From the NCBI RefSeq assembly GCF_013608025.1, contig NZ_VDLV01000003.1:186001-250000 (forward strand): 64,000 bases of DNA, given 5' to 3'. Under the pieces are notes generated by a model. That model made no database searches and had not been told where the DNA came from. It saw only the letters and a program-made list of their open reading frames with translations. The position numbers were made by a program, and so were the translations under genes. This document shows, in pieces, positions 1 to 8,647 of the stretch. The stretch is from Pseudomonas brassicacearum subsp. neoaurantiaca. GTDB lineage: Bacteria > Pseudomonadota > Gammaproteobacteria > Pseudomonadales > Pseudomonadaceae. How positions within the stretch are numbered: the first letter of the stretch is position 1; every line of letters begins with the position of its first letter.

Positions 1-383
1 AATTCTGCGAGAATGTCTGCGTGAGGGCGTAAATCAAATGCTGAAAGTGATTCGCCCCATTTTGGCGATATATCCACGAAGTTTCTAGTTGCATGAGGGC
101 GGCGACCTGATTGTATTGGTGCGTAATAAATTACTCCCCACTTGCTGCGCATTTCTGCAAACGACAAGCTTTTTCCGTTATCGAGATAGATGTCGCAGCA
201 ATAAGGGTCTCTTCTGGATGAGGGAAGAAATTGTCTAATTATTTTTCTGAATATGGATGTTTTGCCAGAACCGTTATTTCCGATAATTAGCGATATTGAA
301 TCGACGTCAAAGATATTTGGTGTGCCTTCAGGTGCAAGGTTTAGGCTAATTACTCTTTCATCTACTTCGATCTTGCTTATCAT
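1..383 (-). CDS. AAA/ABC-type ATPase, partial (C-terminus beyond the window)
   Basis: The reading frame is open from the ATG at 383 to the window edge, so only about 127 N-terminal residues are visible. They contain a P-loop, GNNGSGKT, at residues 35-42, preceded by a short beta-rich segment (VISLNLAPEG, then SISLII). This is the usual N-terminus of the RecF/SbcC/OLD-like ATPases found in defence islands. The gene follows the DCL-like gene on the same strand after about 85 bp and is probably the last visible member of the operon starting at 4774. An in-frame GTG at 389 is an alternative start. ATP binding is seen directly. The effector part, if any, lies outside the window, so no function is assigned. 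Confidence 0.7.
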   Translation of the reverse strand, partial: MISKIEVDERVISLNLAPEGTPNIFDVDSISLIIGNNGSGKTSIFRKIIRQFLPSSRRDPYCCDIYLDNGKSLSFAEMRSKWGVIYYAPIQSGRRPHATRNFVDISPKWGESLSAFDLRPHADILAE

Positions 384-467
384 GTCCACGAGCTCATATT
401 TTATAGAAGACTGTTGAGGAGCGGCGCTCGTAATTTATACTTTTCAATTTCGGATCGTTGATAGTAA

Positions 468-887
468 TTACGTTGCCACAGCCCTAACGGCCTTCTTTAT
501 GGAAAACTCCTGCTCGCTACCATCATCGAACTTCACGACAAAGCCTTGCGTAGTGCCACCGTGGGGGCCAACCCCACGCGCTATAGTGCGCGCGTAAAAG
601 GCAATAGGATGTCCTGGTGTTAGCCAGTTGGTCGCTTGGCAATATCGGACGTACAGGTCTTCGAGCAGATCGAATTCAGAGGAGCCTTGAATATCTCCAC
701 CGCTAACGAGATTTTTGTCACGCATTGCATAAAAAAAGCGCTCCGCCTCCGTCTGGGATGAAAAACGTTGACCTTTGATGACCACTTGGTTTGGCATTGT
801 CGTTCCGCTTCTAGGGTTATTCGGCAAACTCGTCAAACGCTGGAAGACCAAACTCTCCGCGAGCATTACTACACCGCGCACGTCCAT
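468..887 (-). CDS. DCL/DUF3223-like small protein
   Basis: A 139-residue protein, or 109 residues if the internal ATG at 797 (MPNQVV) is used. The body from residue 31 has the pattern of the DCL (DUF3223) family: an FSSQTEAERFF helix, a DLLEDLYVRY segment, a glycine-rich RGVGPHGG turn, a beta strand GFVVKFDDGS, then EFSIKKAV. In plants DCL-type proteins act in plastid rRNA maturation. The bacterial role is unknown, and the family call is from memory of the pattern. The start at 887 lies 13 bp after the stop of the helicase gene, so the two are almost certainly co-transcribed. It may be an accessory or sensing subunit of the nuclease-helicase system. Confidence 0.6.
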   Translation of the reverse strand: MDVRGVVMLAESLVFQRLTSLPNNPRSGTTMPNQVVIKGQRFSSQTEAERFFYAMRDKNLVSGGDIQGSSEFDLLEDLYVRYCQATNWLTPGHPIAFYARTIARGVGPHGGTTQGFVVKFDDGSEQEFSIKKAVRAVAT

Positions 888-899
888 TGACTTCCATCA

Positions 900-3041
900 T
901 TACATTTCAGCGACCGCCCATTGCATCAGGCCTTTTTCAAAGGCGGTGAGCTGAAGGCTCTCCACCCGAGGGGCAAGCGATCGTAGTTTTGCCAGCAAAT
1001 CGTTCAGGTGCTCTGATGGCAAAATCAGGTGCTTGATCTTGGTTGAGATCTGAGTGGGAATTCCGTACTCGTCCAGTGCGGTGAGTAGGGGGTCAAGGAA
1101 CATGTTTTCCAGTTGCTCAGCGAAGAAGCTGAAGTCTCCAAGCTCGTATCCGTGTTGCTCCAGCACGTCGAGCTGAATTTTGTGAATCGCCATGATGTCC
1201 TGAGGTAATCTGAAGCACACCATGTTCCTGATGAATTTCAAGCGCAGGTTAATGGATTCACTCGCCGAGACATTCTCCCACCGATTTTCTACCGCTTCGC
1301 TCAGATAGTCCGGCAAGTTTTTCTGATTACGAAGTTCATTGATGTGCCAAGCCAACTGAGAACTGGACGAGATCAGGTAATCCATCAGGTTCTTACCTTC
1401 CAAGATGTAGACCAGCTCACATAAGTAATTCAGTTGGTTCGGCTCAGGAATGCCTTTCCAGCCTAACAACTCATGGCTGTCAGGAAGGTCAGTGATGATC
1501 GTTTTCGCGACCTCGACCTGACGCTCGATAGGGATGTGGCGGTTTTCGATCAAGGTGGCCGGGGACAGCACCGGGTTGGCATACGCTTCCTGGAGACGGC
1601 CTCTCGACATGTCCGTGAGATATTCGTTTTCCAGTTGCATTAATAGGCCGATAGGTGAGGTTTCATCCTGGTGGCCGATCGGGTACTCGACTGTCAGTCC
1701 CTGCTCAATAGGCGGGGCTTCGAGCATAAACACTTTGCCGATGAAGTATTTGTTCATGCGGCCAGCGCGCCCGGAAATGTTCTTGTAGGTAAAGTAGTCG
1801 AACGTCGACGTTTTGAGGCGGCGGTCGTAAATGATGACGTTCTCAGCCGAGGTATTGACGCCCTCGATCATCGTCGATGTGCAGATGATTCGCTTGATGA
1901 CGCCTTCGTTGAACAGCTTGACGATGTATTGCTGCAGCGCGCGAGGCACCCCGCCATGGTGTATTCCGATACCTAGGGCGATCGCCTTGGCAACGTTCCA
2001 TTCTGGGTGGTAATGCTTGGAGATCCATGCAGCGATTTCCTGCGTCTCTGGCACCGGGGTCAACCCGGCATCCTGGATCAGATACTCTGCAACCCTGTTT
2101 GCGCTTGCCGGCGCCTGACAGTAGATCAGGGTAGGGGACTCTAGCGTCCTGACCAGTTCCAGGAGTTTCTGTGTTCGCTCCTCTGAGCGCATGCCCAGAT
2201 TGAAATTCTGGATATCGACCGCGACGGTGCTGTAGTCGGACGGGATGAAATGGTACTCGTAACCGTCCAACCCGGAGATCTTCTGAATGTGCGGCCCGAG
2301 CATGTAGAACTGCGCTCCGGTCTTTGCGAGCTTGTGGAATGCCAAGCTCAGATCGACGGCGCGTGTGCTCTTATCCTTATCGCCCCCCAAATCGATTTTG
2401 TAAAATTCATCCAGCACGAAGAACTCCACATCATCCAGATCAGGACGCTGAATAACGCGCTCCTGCGTCAGGAGGTAGACGTTGGTGACGTCGAGCACGG
2501 CTTCCTGGCTGGGGTGTGTGATCAGGTTGAAGTCTCTGAAGCGTTTGACCAAGCGGCGCCGGGTTTCGTCAATCAGCGCGATGGTAGGAACGATCACCAC
2601 TACCTTCTTGAACCGGCGCTGGGCAAGTACCGCGTCGATAACCAAGCTTTTACCGACGCTGGTGGAGGCGCTCAAGACGACGTTTCGGCCCTGCATGATC
2701 AAGCTGAAAACGTGGGCCTGAAGGTGATGAAACACCATGCCTGGTTCCACACCCTCAACCCTGTGAGCCTCGTAAGCCAAGCGGTCAGACAGGGCCATGT
2801 TGCTCAGATGTGGCGTGATGTAAGGAAAGAGCCCAACGGCTCGCACCATGTTGAGCAAGAGCGATTGTTCGACTACGTCAAAAAGCGCGAACTTGTCGAG
2901 CGCGCGGATCACCAGGTCGCGTCCTTCCCACTCAGCGTTGCTTCTGTTGACGATGGCGTTGACGGCAAGCAGCACATCGACTGTCGAAGCGCCTTCTTCA
3001 CTGAGGTTCGCCAGGCTGTTCTTGATCGTTTCGTAGTTCAT
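900..3041 (-). CDS. Ski2-like superfamily 2 helicase (DEAD/DEAH box)
   Basis: A protein of about 713 residues. Motif I is SASTSVGKS (residues 124-132), motif Ia VPTIALIDE (151-159), and motif II is the unusual DEFY (211-214) instead of DExH. The C-terminal RecA domain has HHGGVPRALQQ, then TSTMIEGVN and a motif VI SGRAGRM, the arrangement of Ski2-like helicases. A helical C-terminus of about 250 residues is not recognised. The ATG at 3041 is preferred because AAGGAA precedes it; an in-frame GTG at 3065 is possible. The gene lies about 100 bp downstream of a Cap4-like nuclease and just upstream of the DCL-like gene. A nuclease plus Ski2-like helicase recalls the Hachiman (HamAB) layout, but the nuclease family here is different. 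Role in phage defence is inferred. Confidence 0.85.
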   Translation of the reverse strand: MNYETIKNSLANLSEEGASTVDVLLAVNAIVNRSNAEWEGRDLVIRALDKFALFDVVEQSLLLNMVRAVGLFPYITPHLSNMALSDRLAYEAHRVEGVEPGMVFHHLQAHVFSLIMQGRNVVLSASTSVGKSLVIDAVLAQRRFKKVVVIVPTIALIDETRRRLVKRFRDFNLITHPSQEAVLDVTNVYLLTQERVIQRPDLDDVEFFVLDEFYKIDLGGDKDKSTRAVDLSLAFHKLAKTGAQFYMLGPHIQKISGLDGYEYHFIPSDYSTVAVDIQNFNLGMRSEERTQKLLELVRTLESPTLIYCQAPASANRVAEYLIQDAGLTPVPETQEIAAWISKHYHPEWNVAKAIALGIGIHHGGVPRALQQYIVKLFNEGVIKRIICTSTMIEGVNTSAENVIIYDRRLKTSTFDYFTYKNISGRAGRMNKYFIGKVFMLEAPPIEQGLTVEYPIGHQDETSPIGLLMQLENEYLTDMSRGRLQEAYANPVLSPATLIENRHIPIERQVEVAKTIITDLPDSHELLGWKGIPEPNQLNYLCELVYILEGKNLMDYLISSSSQLAWHINELRNQKNLPDYLSEAVENRWENVSASESINLRLKFIRNMVCFRLPQDIMAIHKIQLDVLEQHGYELGDFSFFAEQLENMFLDPLLTALDEYGIPTQISTKIKHLILPSEHLNDLLAKLRSLAPRVESLQLTAFEKGLMQWAVAEM

Positions 3042-3142
3042 TACCGCATCGTTCCTTGAGTTCACCGAAGCCGGCTTAACCAGCTCGGCATGACTTCACC
3101 CTGTAGTGTTTTCAGCCGTGCAGATCGAACACAGGCCTCAGC

Positions 3143-4774
3143 TTATGCCTGCAGGTCTCCAAGTGTTTTGCACCGGGTATTGAATTCATTGATCAGCTTC
3201 TCGATGCTTTCCATCGGCACGAGGAAGACCATGACCTTCACTTGCTTGATGTTCTGTGGCAGCTGTTTGGTGAAGGTGCTGAAGTGGGCCTCGATCTCCT
3301 TTCTAAGATGGTTCACGTAATCAGCGAGCCAACCTGACGAGAGTGCGTGACTGTCGTAGGTCAACAGGATGGGAAAGCAGAGGACATTCATCATGTCATC
3401 GACTGGCGAGTTTTTGTGCAGTGCCTGATTGAAGGCGTCCGCTTTCGGTTGATGGTGGAGGGGCTCGCGCAGGTTGATAATGATTTCGCGTTCCGACGAC
3501 AACACCGTCTCCGATATGGTGGCGTCTAGGACGCCGCAGATCTGTGCCAGGGTCGCGTCCATGGCACCTGCCTGAATCAGGCGCGCGAGCCCGAGCCATA
3601 ACTGATCGTCCTGGCCAGGTATCTGCACGATGTGAGCGTTGCCAAACTCGGAAAGCTTGCCTGAGGATTTGTAGAAGACCTTGCACGCGACAGGCTCGCT
3701 GTTTTGGCGGCTACGCAGGATGGCGTGGAGGATCAGTTCGGCGATCAGCCTATCGCGAGGCAGTTCGCTGTCGGTGAACGCATTGATGGATCGTGCCAAG
3801 ATGGCTTCGGCATTGTGCGCGAGGATGTTCACGATCTCGCTCGCCTTGAGGGAAAATTCCGGGAGCCATTCGACGAGATGTTTAGCAAAACCATCATGCC
3901 GCCACGCCTTCAGCGCATAGCGTACGTCAAAGCCGGAAAATGAGTGCAGCAGACCTTCTTCGGTGCTTGCATGAAACTCGACAAGGAAGGGATCTGGACG
4001 CTTTTTATAGGGTTTGGCTGTAGCCGTTGACTTGTCATCAGCCGACTCTAATAGCTGCTTCAGGTGGGCCAGGGCCGGTTCCCGCAGAATGATCTTCGTC
4101 GATGCTCCAGTTTTCACGTTGGCCGTGGCAGCCTTGTCAGCCATCTCCAAGAAATCATCGTAAATTGCCTGCATCTGGGTATTGTTGGGACGGTTCCCGA
4201 AATCCTCAGCAAGCTTGGAAAGGGCCTTGATGTTGACCGCTTCCAGTGCTTCCATATCACCGTAGACCTGCCAGACGGAGTTCTCTGCCCAATAGGCGAA
4301 ATTCCGATTTTGTGGGGAGATGAATGTCTTGAATTTCCGCAGCAGAACTTTGCCTCGGGCTGTGGTGGTGTCAGGCAGAACCCTCTTGTCCAGCTCCGTT
4401 TTGAAACCGTCGAGAATCTTAGCGACGTCGCGCTTGGTCACGATTCGGAAGCGAGCAAGGCCTGGGCGCACATCGCACTTCAGCGATTTGTGAAGCAAGG
4501 ACGAGTTTGCTTTGGTGCCATCCAGCTCGGTCACCTCGTCCATATTCCATTTGTGGTCACCCTCAGTCGTCTTGACCTGAATGTACTCGTTGACGAGCTG
4601 ACCCCCGCACTGGAATACGACCACGATATCGTCGGCGGTTTCGCACTCTACTTGGATATAGTTGCTATCACGCAGCATCTTGAAAATGAAGCTGACGGCC
4701 ACGTGGTCTTGATACTTGAAGCCCTGCCTTGCCGCAGGCCCACCTTTGTTGGATGGGCTATTTATACGCATCAT
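3143..4774 (-). CDS. DUF4297/Cap4-like dsDNA nuclease-domain protein
   Basis: A 543-residue protein. The N-terminus shows the DUF4297 pattern: GFKYQ (residues 18-22), an acidic strand VECETADDIVV (42-52) and YIQVK (64-68). The likely metal-binding and catalytic residues are E43/E45, D48/D49, Q66 and K68 of a PD-(D/E)xK-type fold. The remaining 450 residues are mostly helical and not recognised; they may sense substrate or bind the partner. Two ATGs in tandem (4774 and 4771) start the gene. It is the first gene of a minus-strand operon with the Ski2-like helicase and DCL-like gene. Cap4-type domains cut DNA in CBASS and Lamassu defence. A role as effector nuclease here follows from family and neighbours, not from direct evidence. 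Confidence 0.8.
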   Translation of the reverse strand: MMRINSPSNKGGPAARQGFKYQDHVAVSFIFKMLRDSNYIQVECETADDIVVVFQCGGQLVNEYIQVKTTEGDHKWNMDEVTELDGTKANSSLLHKSLKCDVRPGLARFRIVTKRDVAKILDGFKTELDKRVLPDTTTARGKVLLRKFKTFISPQNRNFAYWAENSVWQVYGDMEALEAVNIKALSKLAEDFGNRPNNTQMQAIYDDFLEMADKAATANVKTGASTKIILREPALAHLKQLLESADDKSTATAKPYKKRPDPFLVEFHASTEEGLLHSFSGFDVRYALKAWRHDGFAKHLVEWLPEFSLKASEIVNILAHNAEAILARSINAFTDSELPRDRLIAELILHAILRSRQNSEPVACKVFYKSSGKLSEFGNAHIVQIPGQDDQLWLGLARLIQAGAMDATLAQICGVLDATISETVLSSEREIIINLREPLHHQPKADAFNQALHKNSPVDDMMNVLCFPILLTYDSHALSSGWLADYVNHLRKEIEAHFSTFTKQLPQNIKQVKVMVFLVPMESIEKLINEFNTRCKTLGDLQA

Positions 4775-5201
4775 GACGTCCCTGTATCGCTAGACATGCT
4801 GATAACCGAAGCAAGCACACCAACTTAGGCAGGTCGTGCCATGGACAGCAAGCTCGTGAATCCCGTTACGCTACCAATAATAGCCACTGGCTGCTATCCG
4901 CAATATGAATATAATTCGATGATCGAAATTCGTGTTGGCGGAAAAAATAGGCTCGCCATGGATGCTTCGAACGACGTTTTGAGTGGCTTTTTCGTTCGCG
5001 TGGGCTACCGACACCTCCAGTTTGCTGTGGTCGATGACAAGTCAAAACGACAATCCCGATCTCGGGCGGGAGAGGCGAGGGTCATCAGCTTCTGCGTTTG
5101 GTTGTAGGAATTTTCCACCTCGGTGGTAGGCTCTCTTGTTTCGGATCCTCCAGCAGCCCCGCCATTGGGGCCTGGCTTGATGAGCAGGAGCTTTTTTCGC
5201 A
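4775..5201. other. Divergent intergenic region without a convincing gene
   Basis: These 427 bp separate the minus-strand nuclease operon from the plus-strand UvrD-like gene, so they should hold both promoters. An ATG-started plus frame of 88 codons (4841-5107) exists, but it has only a weak ribosome-binding site and no recognisable motif, and I do not call it. I see no clear terminator, tRNA or long repeat. Confidence 0.5.
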
Positions 5202-7718
5202 GTGAAATCAAACAGCAAATCCATACCCGCGCCCACCTTTGCGCCGGATGATGCGGATCCGCATGTATCCAAGGGCTTGATATTCAAAATCGTCGACTGG
5301 TTCTTAGACAAGGTGGGTGTTGAACAAGCCTCGTCCTGGCGTGCTGGGCGCTCCCAGGGTCGAAAGGAAGGCTTTAAAAAAGGGTACGCTGACGGGCATG
5401 AACAAGGGCTTGAGGATGGCAAGCTGATCGTTGAGTTGCGTCCTGGGCCAAGCCAGGAACCGGGTGGGCCGAAGACGCATCCGCCGACGCTTTTCAAGAA
5501 CTGGTCATTTGAAATTACCGACGAACTTGAACAAGAAATCAGGAATGACTTTGCCCAGCTGTTAGAACATCAGCCGTCAAAAGATCAGTGGAAAATGATC
5601 CTCTCCAAGACCCCGACGACTTCAGTTGTCGCGGGGGCGGGGAGTGGGAAATCAACCACGATGGTGCTGAGGCTCTTGGTGCTTCATCACTATCTTGGGA
5701 TACGCTTCGAGAGTCTTACGGTGATCACTTTCACCCGAGAATCGAAACTGGACTTCGCGCACAAGGTGCGCGAAGTCTTCAAGCTTTGGCAATATGACAT
5801 TACCAAAGAAGAGTCGCTGGATATCGTCAGGACGTTTCACTCGCGCATCCTGTCCTTTACTCGAAGCCTTCCTGGCCTCGAAAGGGCACAGGCTTTTGAG
5901 TTTCTAGATCTCAAGAGCGAGGATGATGAGAAGGCCGGCTCCATGTTTCAGGTCAAGCTCAAGCCCGAGCAGTTGACGCTCATGAACAAATGCTACCAGT
6001 CGTTGTATGAAGGTGATCCGGTTTTCAAGGACTTAATCGCTAAGCTTGCGCGGCGCGCCATCATGCTGGAGTCCATGGAAGCAGACAGCCCTGATGCCAA
6101 AGCTCGCAAAGACAAGGTCACAGAGATGGAGGGCATCGATGACGCCCTTTGCGGAAAACTCGAAGAGCTTTGGCGTGCCGCAGGCAAGTGGCCTATTCCA
6201 GGCGTGCAGCCGAGTCGAATGCCCGTTACGTTGCTCGGAAAGACCTTCCACTCTAATGGCTTCATTCCTCAAATTGGCGCCTACGTGATTCTCGGTGTGG
6301 ATGGGGACGAACCGAAGAGCCTGAAGTTAGATCCTGATCGATGGCCATATCTCACCTTGGACGTGGCTGACAAGCGCATTCTGTTCCAGGCGTTCTGCTC
6401 GAAACCCGTCATCTTTTTGAACGCCTATACCGACGCTAGTGCGTCGGTGGACGCCATGATCAACCTTGCCAATTCCTGCCCAAAGTTCCGGTACAAAGTC
6501 ACTGGGGAGATCTCTGCGCGATACATCTTGGAGGCATTCTATTCTGCTGCGTCTTTCATCGAAAACCTTGGCCTCGATGTAATCCACGCGATCAAGCAGA
6601 TGGATCTACCGGACGACGATCCTGACGTCGATTTCTTTAACGCGTTGGCAATCTTTTGGAGTGCTTTAGACACGCAATTGGAGTCGATGAATCCGCCTGT
6701 GTTGACCTTCAACAAGATGTTCGCAATGTTTGGCGAGCGTGGAGCTGCCAACTTGAGGGCGATACCCAGCGGCGTATTACAACCCATGACGACCCTACTG
6801 ATTGACGAATTTCAAGACGTCGGGGCAAACACGATTTCCTGGGTAAGAGCTACTTTCGCTGAAATCGAGCGCAGAAACCTACCCGTGCTTACCGATGGGC
6901 CCGGCTGCTACGCGTCTCTGATGGCCGTCGGAGACGACTGGCAAAGCATATATGGTTGGCGCGGCAGCTCTCCGCAGTTCTTTGTGGAATTCAACAAGTA
7001 CTTCCCTGCGCCGGCTACCACTCGCGTATTCATGCAAGAAAACCACCGCTCCCATCAGTGGGTGATTGATGCAGCGGAAGCCATCGTCAAGCGTACTGGG
7101 GGCTTTGATAACAAAAATGGTAAAGCGGCAAACCCTCGGGTGACAGGCAACAGGGTGCCAGTGCAGATGCGTGATCTGGATTTCACGCATCTGCGGGAGA
7201 AAGCCACGTTCCATTATGAATCTGGCCAGAAGATTTTGGTGCTATACCGAATCGGTCGAACCAAAGCTGCAGTGGAGAAATACCTGAGTGGGCTGATCCG
7301 CCAAGCGGAGGAAGAAGGGCGCGAAGCGGATTTGAAGCTGTTGACTTACCATGCCTCCAAAGGTCTGCAAGCGGACGCAGTTTTTCTGCTGGGAGATTGC
7401 GAAATGACCACCACCTCACCTTCCAAGAACGACGTCTTCCGTCAAGCTCAGATGGGGGGTAGCGATCCGTGCGGGTACGATACGTCGCAACGTCAGGAAG
7501 CTCTTCGCACGGCCTACGTCGCCATTACTCGCGCCGTCACCTATTGCTATTGGTATGTTGATCGTAAGGAAGGCAAAACCCGAGCATTTGAGAAGGCGAG
7601 TCGGCACGTTGATCCGCTGTTGGACTGCTGGGACGTAGTGCCCTCTGCCGCTGCCCAGCAGAGGGCGCCTTGGAAGGCGAAAGCTGGTCGTCGCGCGGGC
7701 TCCCGACGCTTCGTGTAG
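5202..7718 (+). CDS. UvrD/Rep-like superfamily 1 helicase with N-terminal GxxxG repeat
   Basis: An 838-residue protein starting at GTG, with AGGAG about 12 bases upstream. Helicase motifs in order: motif I GAGSGKS (145-151), motif Ia TVITFTRESK, motif II LLIDEFQDV (about 533-541), motif III VGDDWQSIYGWRGS, motif IV-like MQENHRS, motif V TYHASKGLQADAVFLL and motif VI AYVAITRA. These are the full set for a 3'-5' SF1A ATP-dependent translocase. Residues 49-73 carry Gly at every fourth position (G49, 53, 57, 61, 65, 69, 73), like the GxxxG repeats of FliH/YscL. The first 120 residues are not part of the helicase core. No nuclease domain is seen and no partner gene is adjacent on the same strand, so it may act alone or with the divergent nuclease operon. 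Confidence 0.85.
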   Translation: MKSNSKSIPAPTFAPDDADPHVSKGLIFKIVDWFLDKVGVEQASSWRAGRSQGRKEGFKKGYADGHEQGLEDGKLIVELRPGPSQEPGGPKTHPPTLFKNWSFEITDELEQEIRNDFAQLLEHQPSKDQWKMILSKTPTTSVVAGAGSGKSTTMVLRLLVLHHYLGIRFESLTVITFTRESKLDFAHKVREVFKLWQYDITKEESLDIVRTFHSRILSFTRSLPGLERAQAFEFLDLKSEDDEKAGSMFQVKLKPEQLTLMNKCYQSLYEGDPVFKDLIAKLARRAIMLESMEADSPDAKARKDKVTEMEGIDDALCGKLEELWRAAGKWPIPGVQPSRMPVTLLGKTFHSNGFIPQIGAYVILGVDGDEPKSLKLDPDRWPYLTLDVADKRILFQAFCSKPVIFLNAYTDASASVDAMINLANSCPKFRYKVTGEISARYILEAFYSAASFIENLGLDVIHAIKQMDLPDDDPDVDFFNALAIFWSALDTQLESMNPPVLTFNKMFAMFGERGAANLRAIPSGVLQPMTTLLIDEFQDVGANTISWVRATFAEIERRNLPVLTDGPGCYASLMAVGDDWQSIYGWRGSSPQFFVEFNKYFPAPATTRVFMQENHRSHQWVIDAAEAIVKRTGGFDNKNGKAANPRVTGNRVPVQMRDLDFTHLREKATFHYESGQKILVLYRIGRTKAAVEKYLSGLIRQAEEEGREADLKLLTYHASKGLQADAVFLLGDCEMTTTSPSKNDVFRQAQMGGSDPCGYDTSQRQEALRTAYVAITRAVTYCYWYVDRKEGKTRAFEKASRHVDPLLDCWDVVPSAAAQQRAPWKAKAGRRAGSRRFV

Positions 7719-8034
7719 CGGCGTCGAACTGACGTATGTAAGCATCAGCCCGCTTGAGCTTGTAGGACGGTTTGATCAGCGATCTGAGTTTGATTTTCCT
7801 GGTCAGGATCGTTGGTCAGACTGCGACTCGTGTGATTGACTGTGTCGACAAGCTGTTGCTGCAACGCGACGTCGCAACTGAGAGGTTCTCGTGCAAGATG
7901 AAGCGCGAGAGCTGGTCGCAGCGGGGCTCTGAGCGCCAAGGGAGCATCGCCTCCCTGGCCACATGCTGACAATGGCTGAGACCGTTTCGAAGACTGATGT
8001 ATAGTCTTAAATCAAGGTGATTCAGGAGGTAAGC
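7719..8034. other. Intergenic region with a likely promoter/operator for the antitoxin gene
   Basis: No convincing gene is seen in these 316 bp. Small frames exist on both strands (7772-7969 plus, 7745-7972 minus) without motifs or good start signals. The right end holds the AGACT/AGTCT inverted repeat and a strong ribosome-binding site for the next gene. Confidence 0.5.
7991..8007. promoter_or_regulatory. Putative operator of the CcdA-MbcA hybrid antitoxin
   Basis: Inverted repeat AGACT-(7 nt)-AGTCT, 28 bp before the ATG at 8035. The right arm overlaps a TATAGT-type -10 sequence. Antitoxins with ribbon-helix-helix domains usually repress their own promoter from such sites, so autoregulation is inferred from position and symmetry. 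Confidence 0.45.
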
Positions 8035-8403
8035 ATGCCCGCAGTTTACGACCCTAGAGCCACCAAGAAGTCCGTCAGCCTAAGCATCGATGCTGATCTG
8101 CTTGCCAGGGCGGCGGAATTGAATGTGAACCTCGGCGATACCTTGGAGCAAGCACTACTGGAAGCTATCGCTCAGGCCGAGCACCTCGGTGCAGAAAATC
8201 GACAGACCGAACCAACTGGATCAGTGGAAGGCATTGATGCCGTGCTGTTGGCTGCTGCAGTTGGTTTATTTGGCAACGAGACGCAGGCAATAAAGTGGCT
8301 GAATACACCTGTTCGCGCCCTAGGTCACAAATGTCCAGTTGATGCTGACACCCAAGAAGCATTGGAAGTGATCGAGCGCCTTGCGCACGGCTTTTGCGCC
8401 TAG
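8035..8403 (+). CDS. Hybrid antitoxin: CcdA-like N-terminus, MbcA/ParS-like C-terminus
   Basis: A 122-residue protein. The ATG at 8035 has AGGAGGT five bases upstream; an upstream in-frame GTG at 8017 is less likely. Residues of about 10-45 (TKKSVSLSIDADLLARAAEL then NVNLGDTLEQAL) match the CcdA-type ribbon-helix-helix antitoxin pattern. Residues of about 70-122 (LFGNETQAIKWLNTPVRALG, later TQEALEVIERLAHGFCA) match the MbcA/ParS/Xre toxin-binding domain (DUF2384), which normally pairs with RES-domain NAD-degrading toxins. No RES or CcdB gene follows. The next 240 bp contain only short frames. The gene is therefore an orphan antitoxin, a stand-alone regulator, or the remnant of a toxin-antitoxin pair. 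Confidence 0.75.
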   Translation: MPAVYDPRATKKSVSLSIDADLLARAAELNVNLGDTLEQALLEAIAQAEHLGAENRQTEPTGSVEGIDAVLLAAAVGLFGNETQAIKWLNTPVRALGHKCPVDADTQEALEVIERLAHGFCA

Positions 8404-8647
8404 CTGCCATTCCCTTGCCTCGGCAGTACGCGGCGGAGCGTTTCACAGCTCCTCCCCCCTCGACATTTCTGCGAGAGCAGTTCGGTGCTTAAAGCGGCAA
8501 CTAGAAAGACTTGGTGATGGTCGATTAACAGAGACACTCTTCCAGCGTATCTGATGGCGTCATGCCGCTATCCAAAACTGCGACTACGCTCAATGCCGAG
8601 CTACCCAAAGAGGTGATGCCGCCAGTTGGTTAACACATGGAGCGTCT
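8404..8647. other. Gap downstream of the antitoxin with short decayed-looking frames
   Basis: Two short plus-strand frames look coding-like: one ends at 8491 (LPRQYAAERF and onwards) and another runs through about 8470-8554 (RCLKRQLERLGDGRLTE). Neither is intact. They could be leftovers of a toxin gene, but no family can be named. No terminator is visible. Confidence 0.35.

Noticed and set aside
2250..3059. Long plus-strand frame of 269 codons opposite the Ski2-like helicase
   Set aside because: It is antisense to a protein with all helicase motifs, and its own translation has no domain.
900..4774. Plain Hachiman assignment
   Set aside because: The nuclease shows the DUF4297-type pattern, not the DUF1837 one, and is about twice as long as HamA; only the general layout is alike.
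4841..5107. 88-codon plus-strand frame between divergent operons
   Set aside because: Weak ribosome-binding site and no recognisable pattern; not called.
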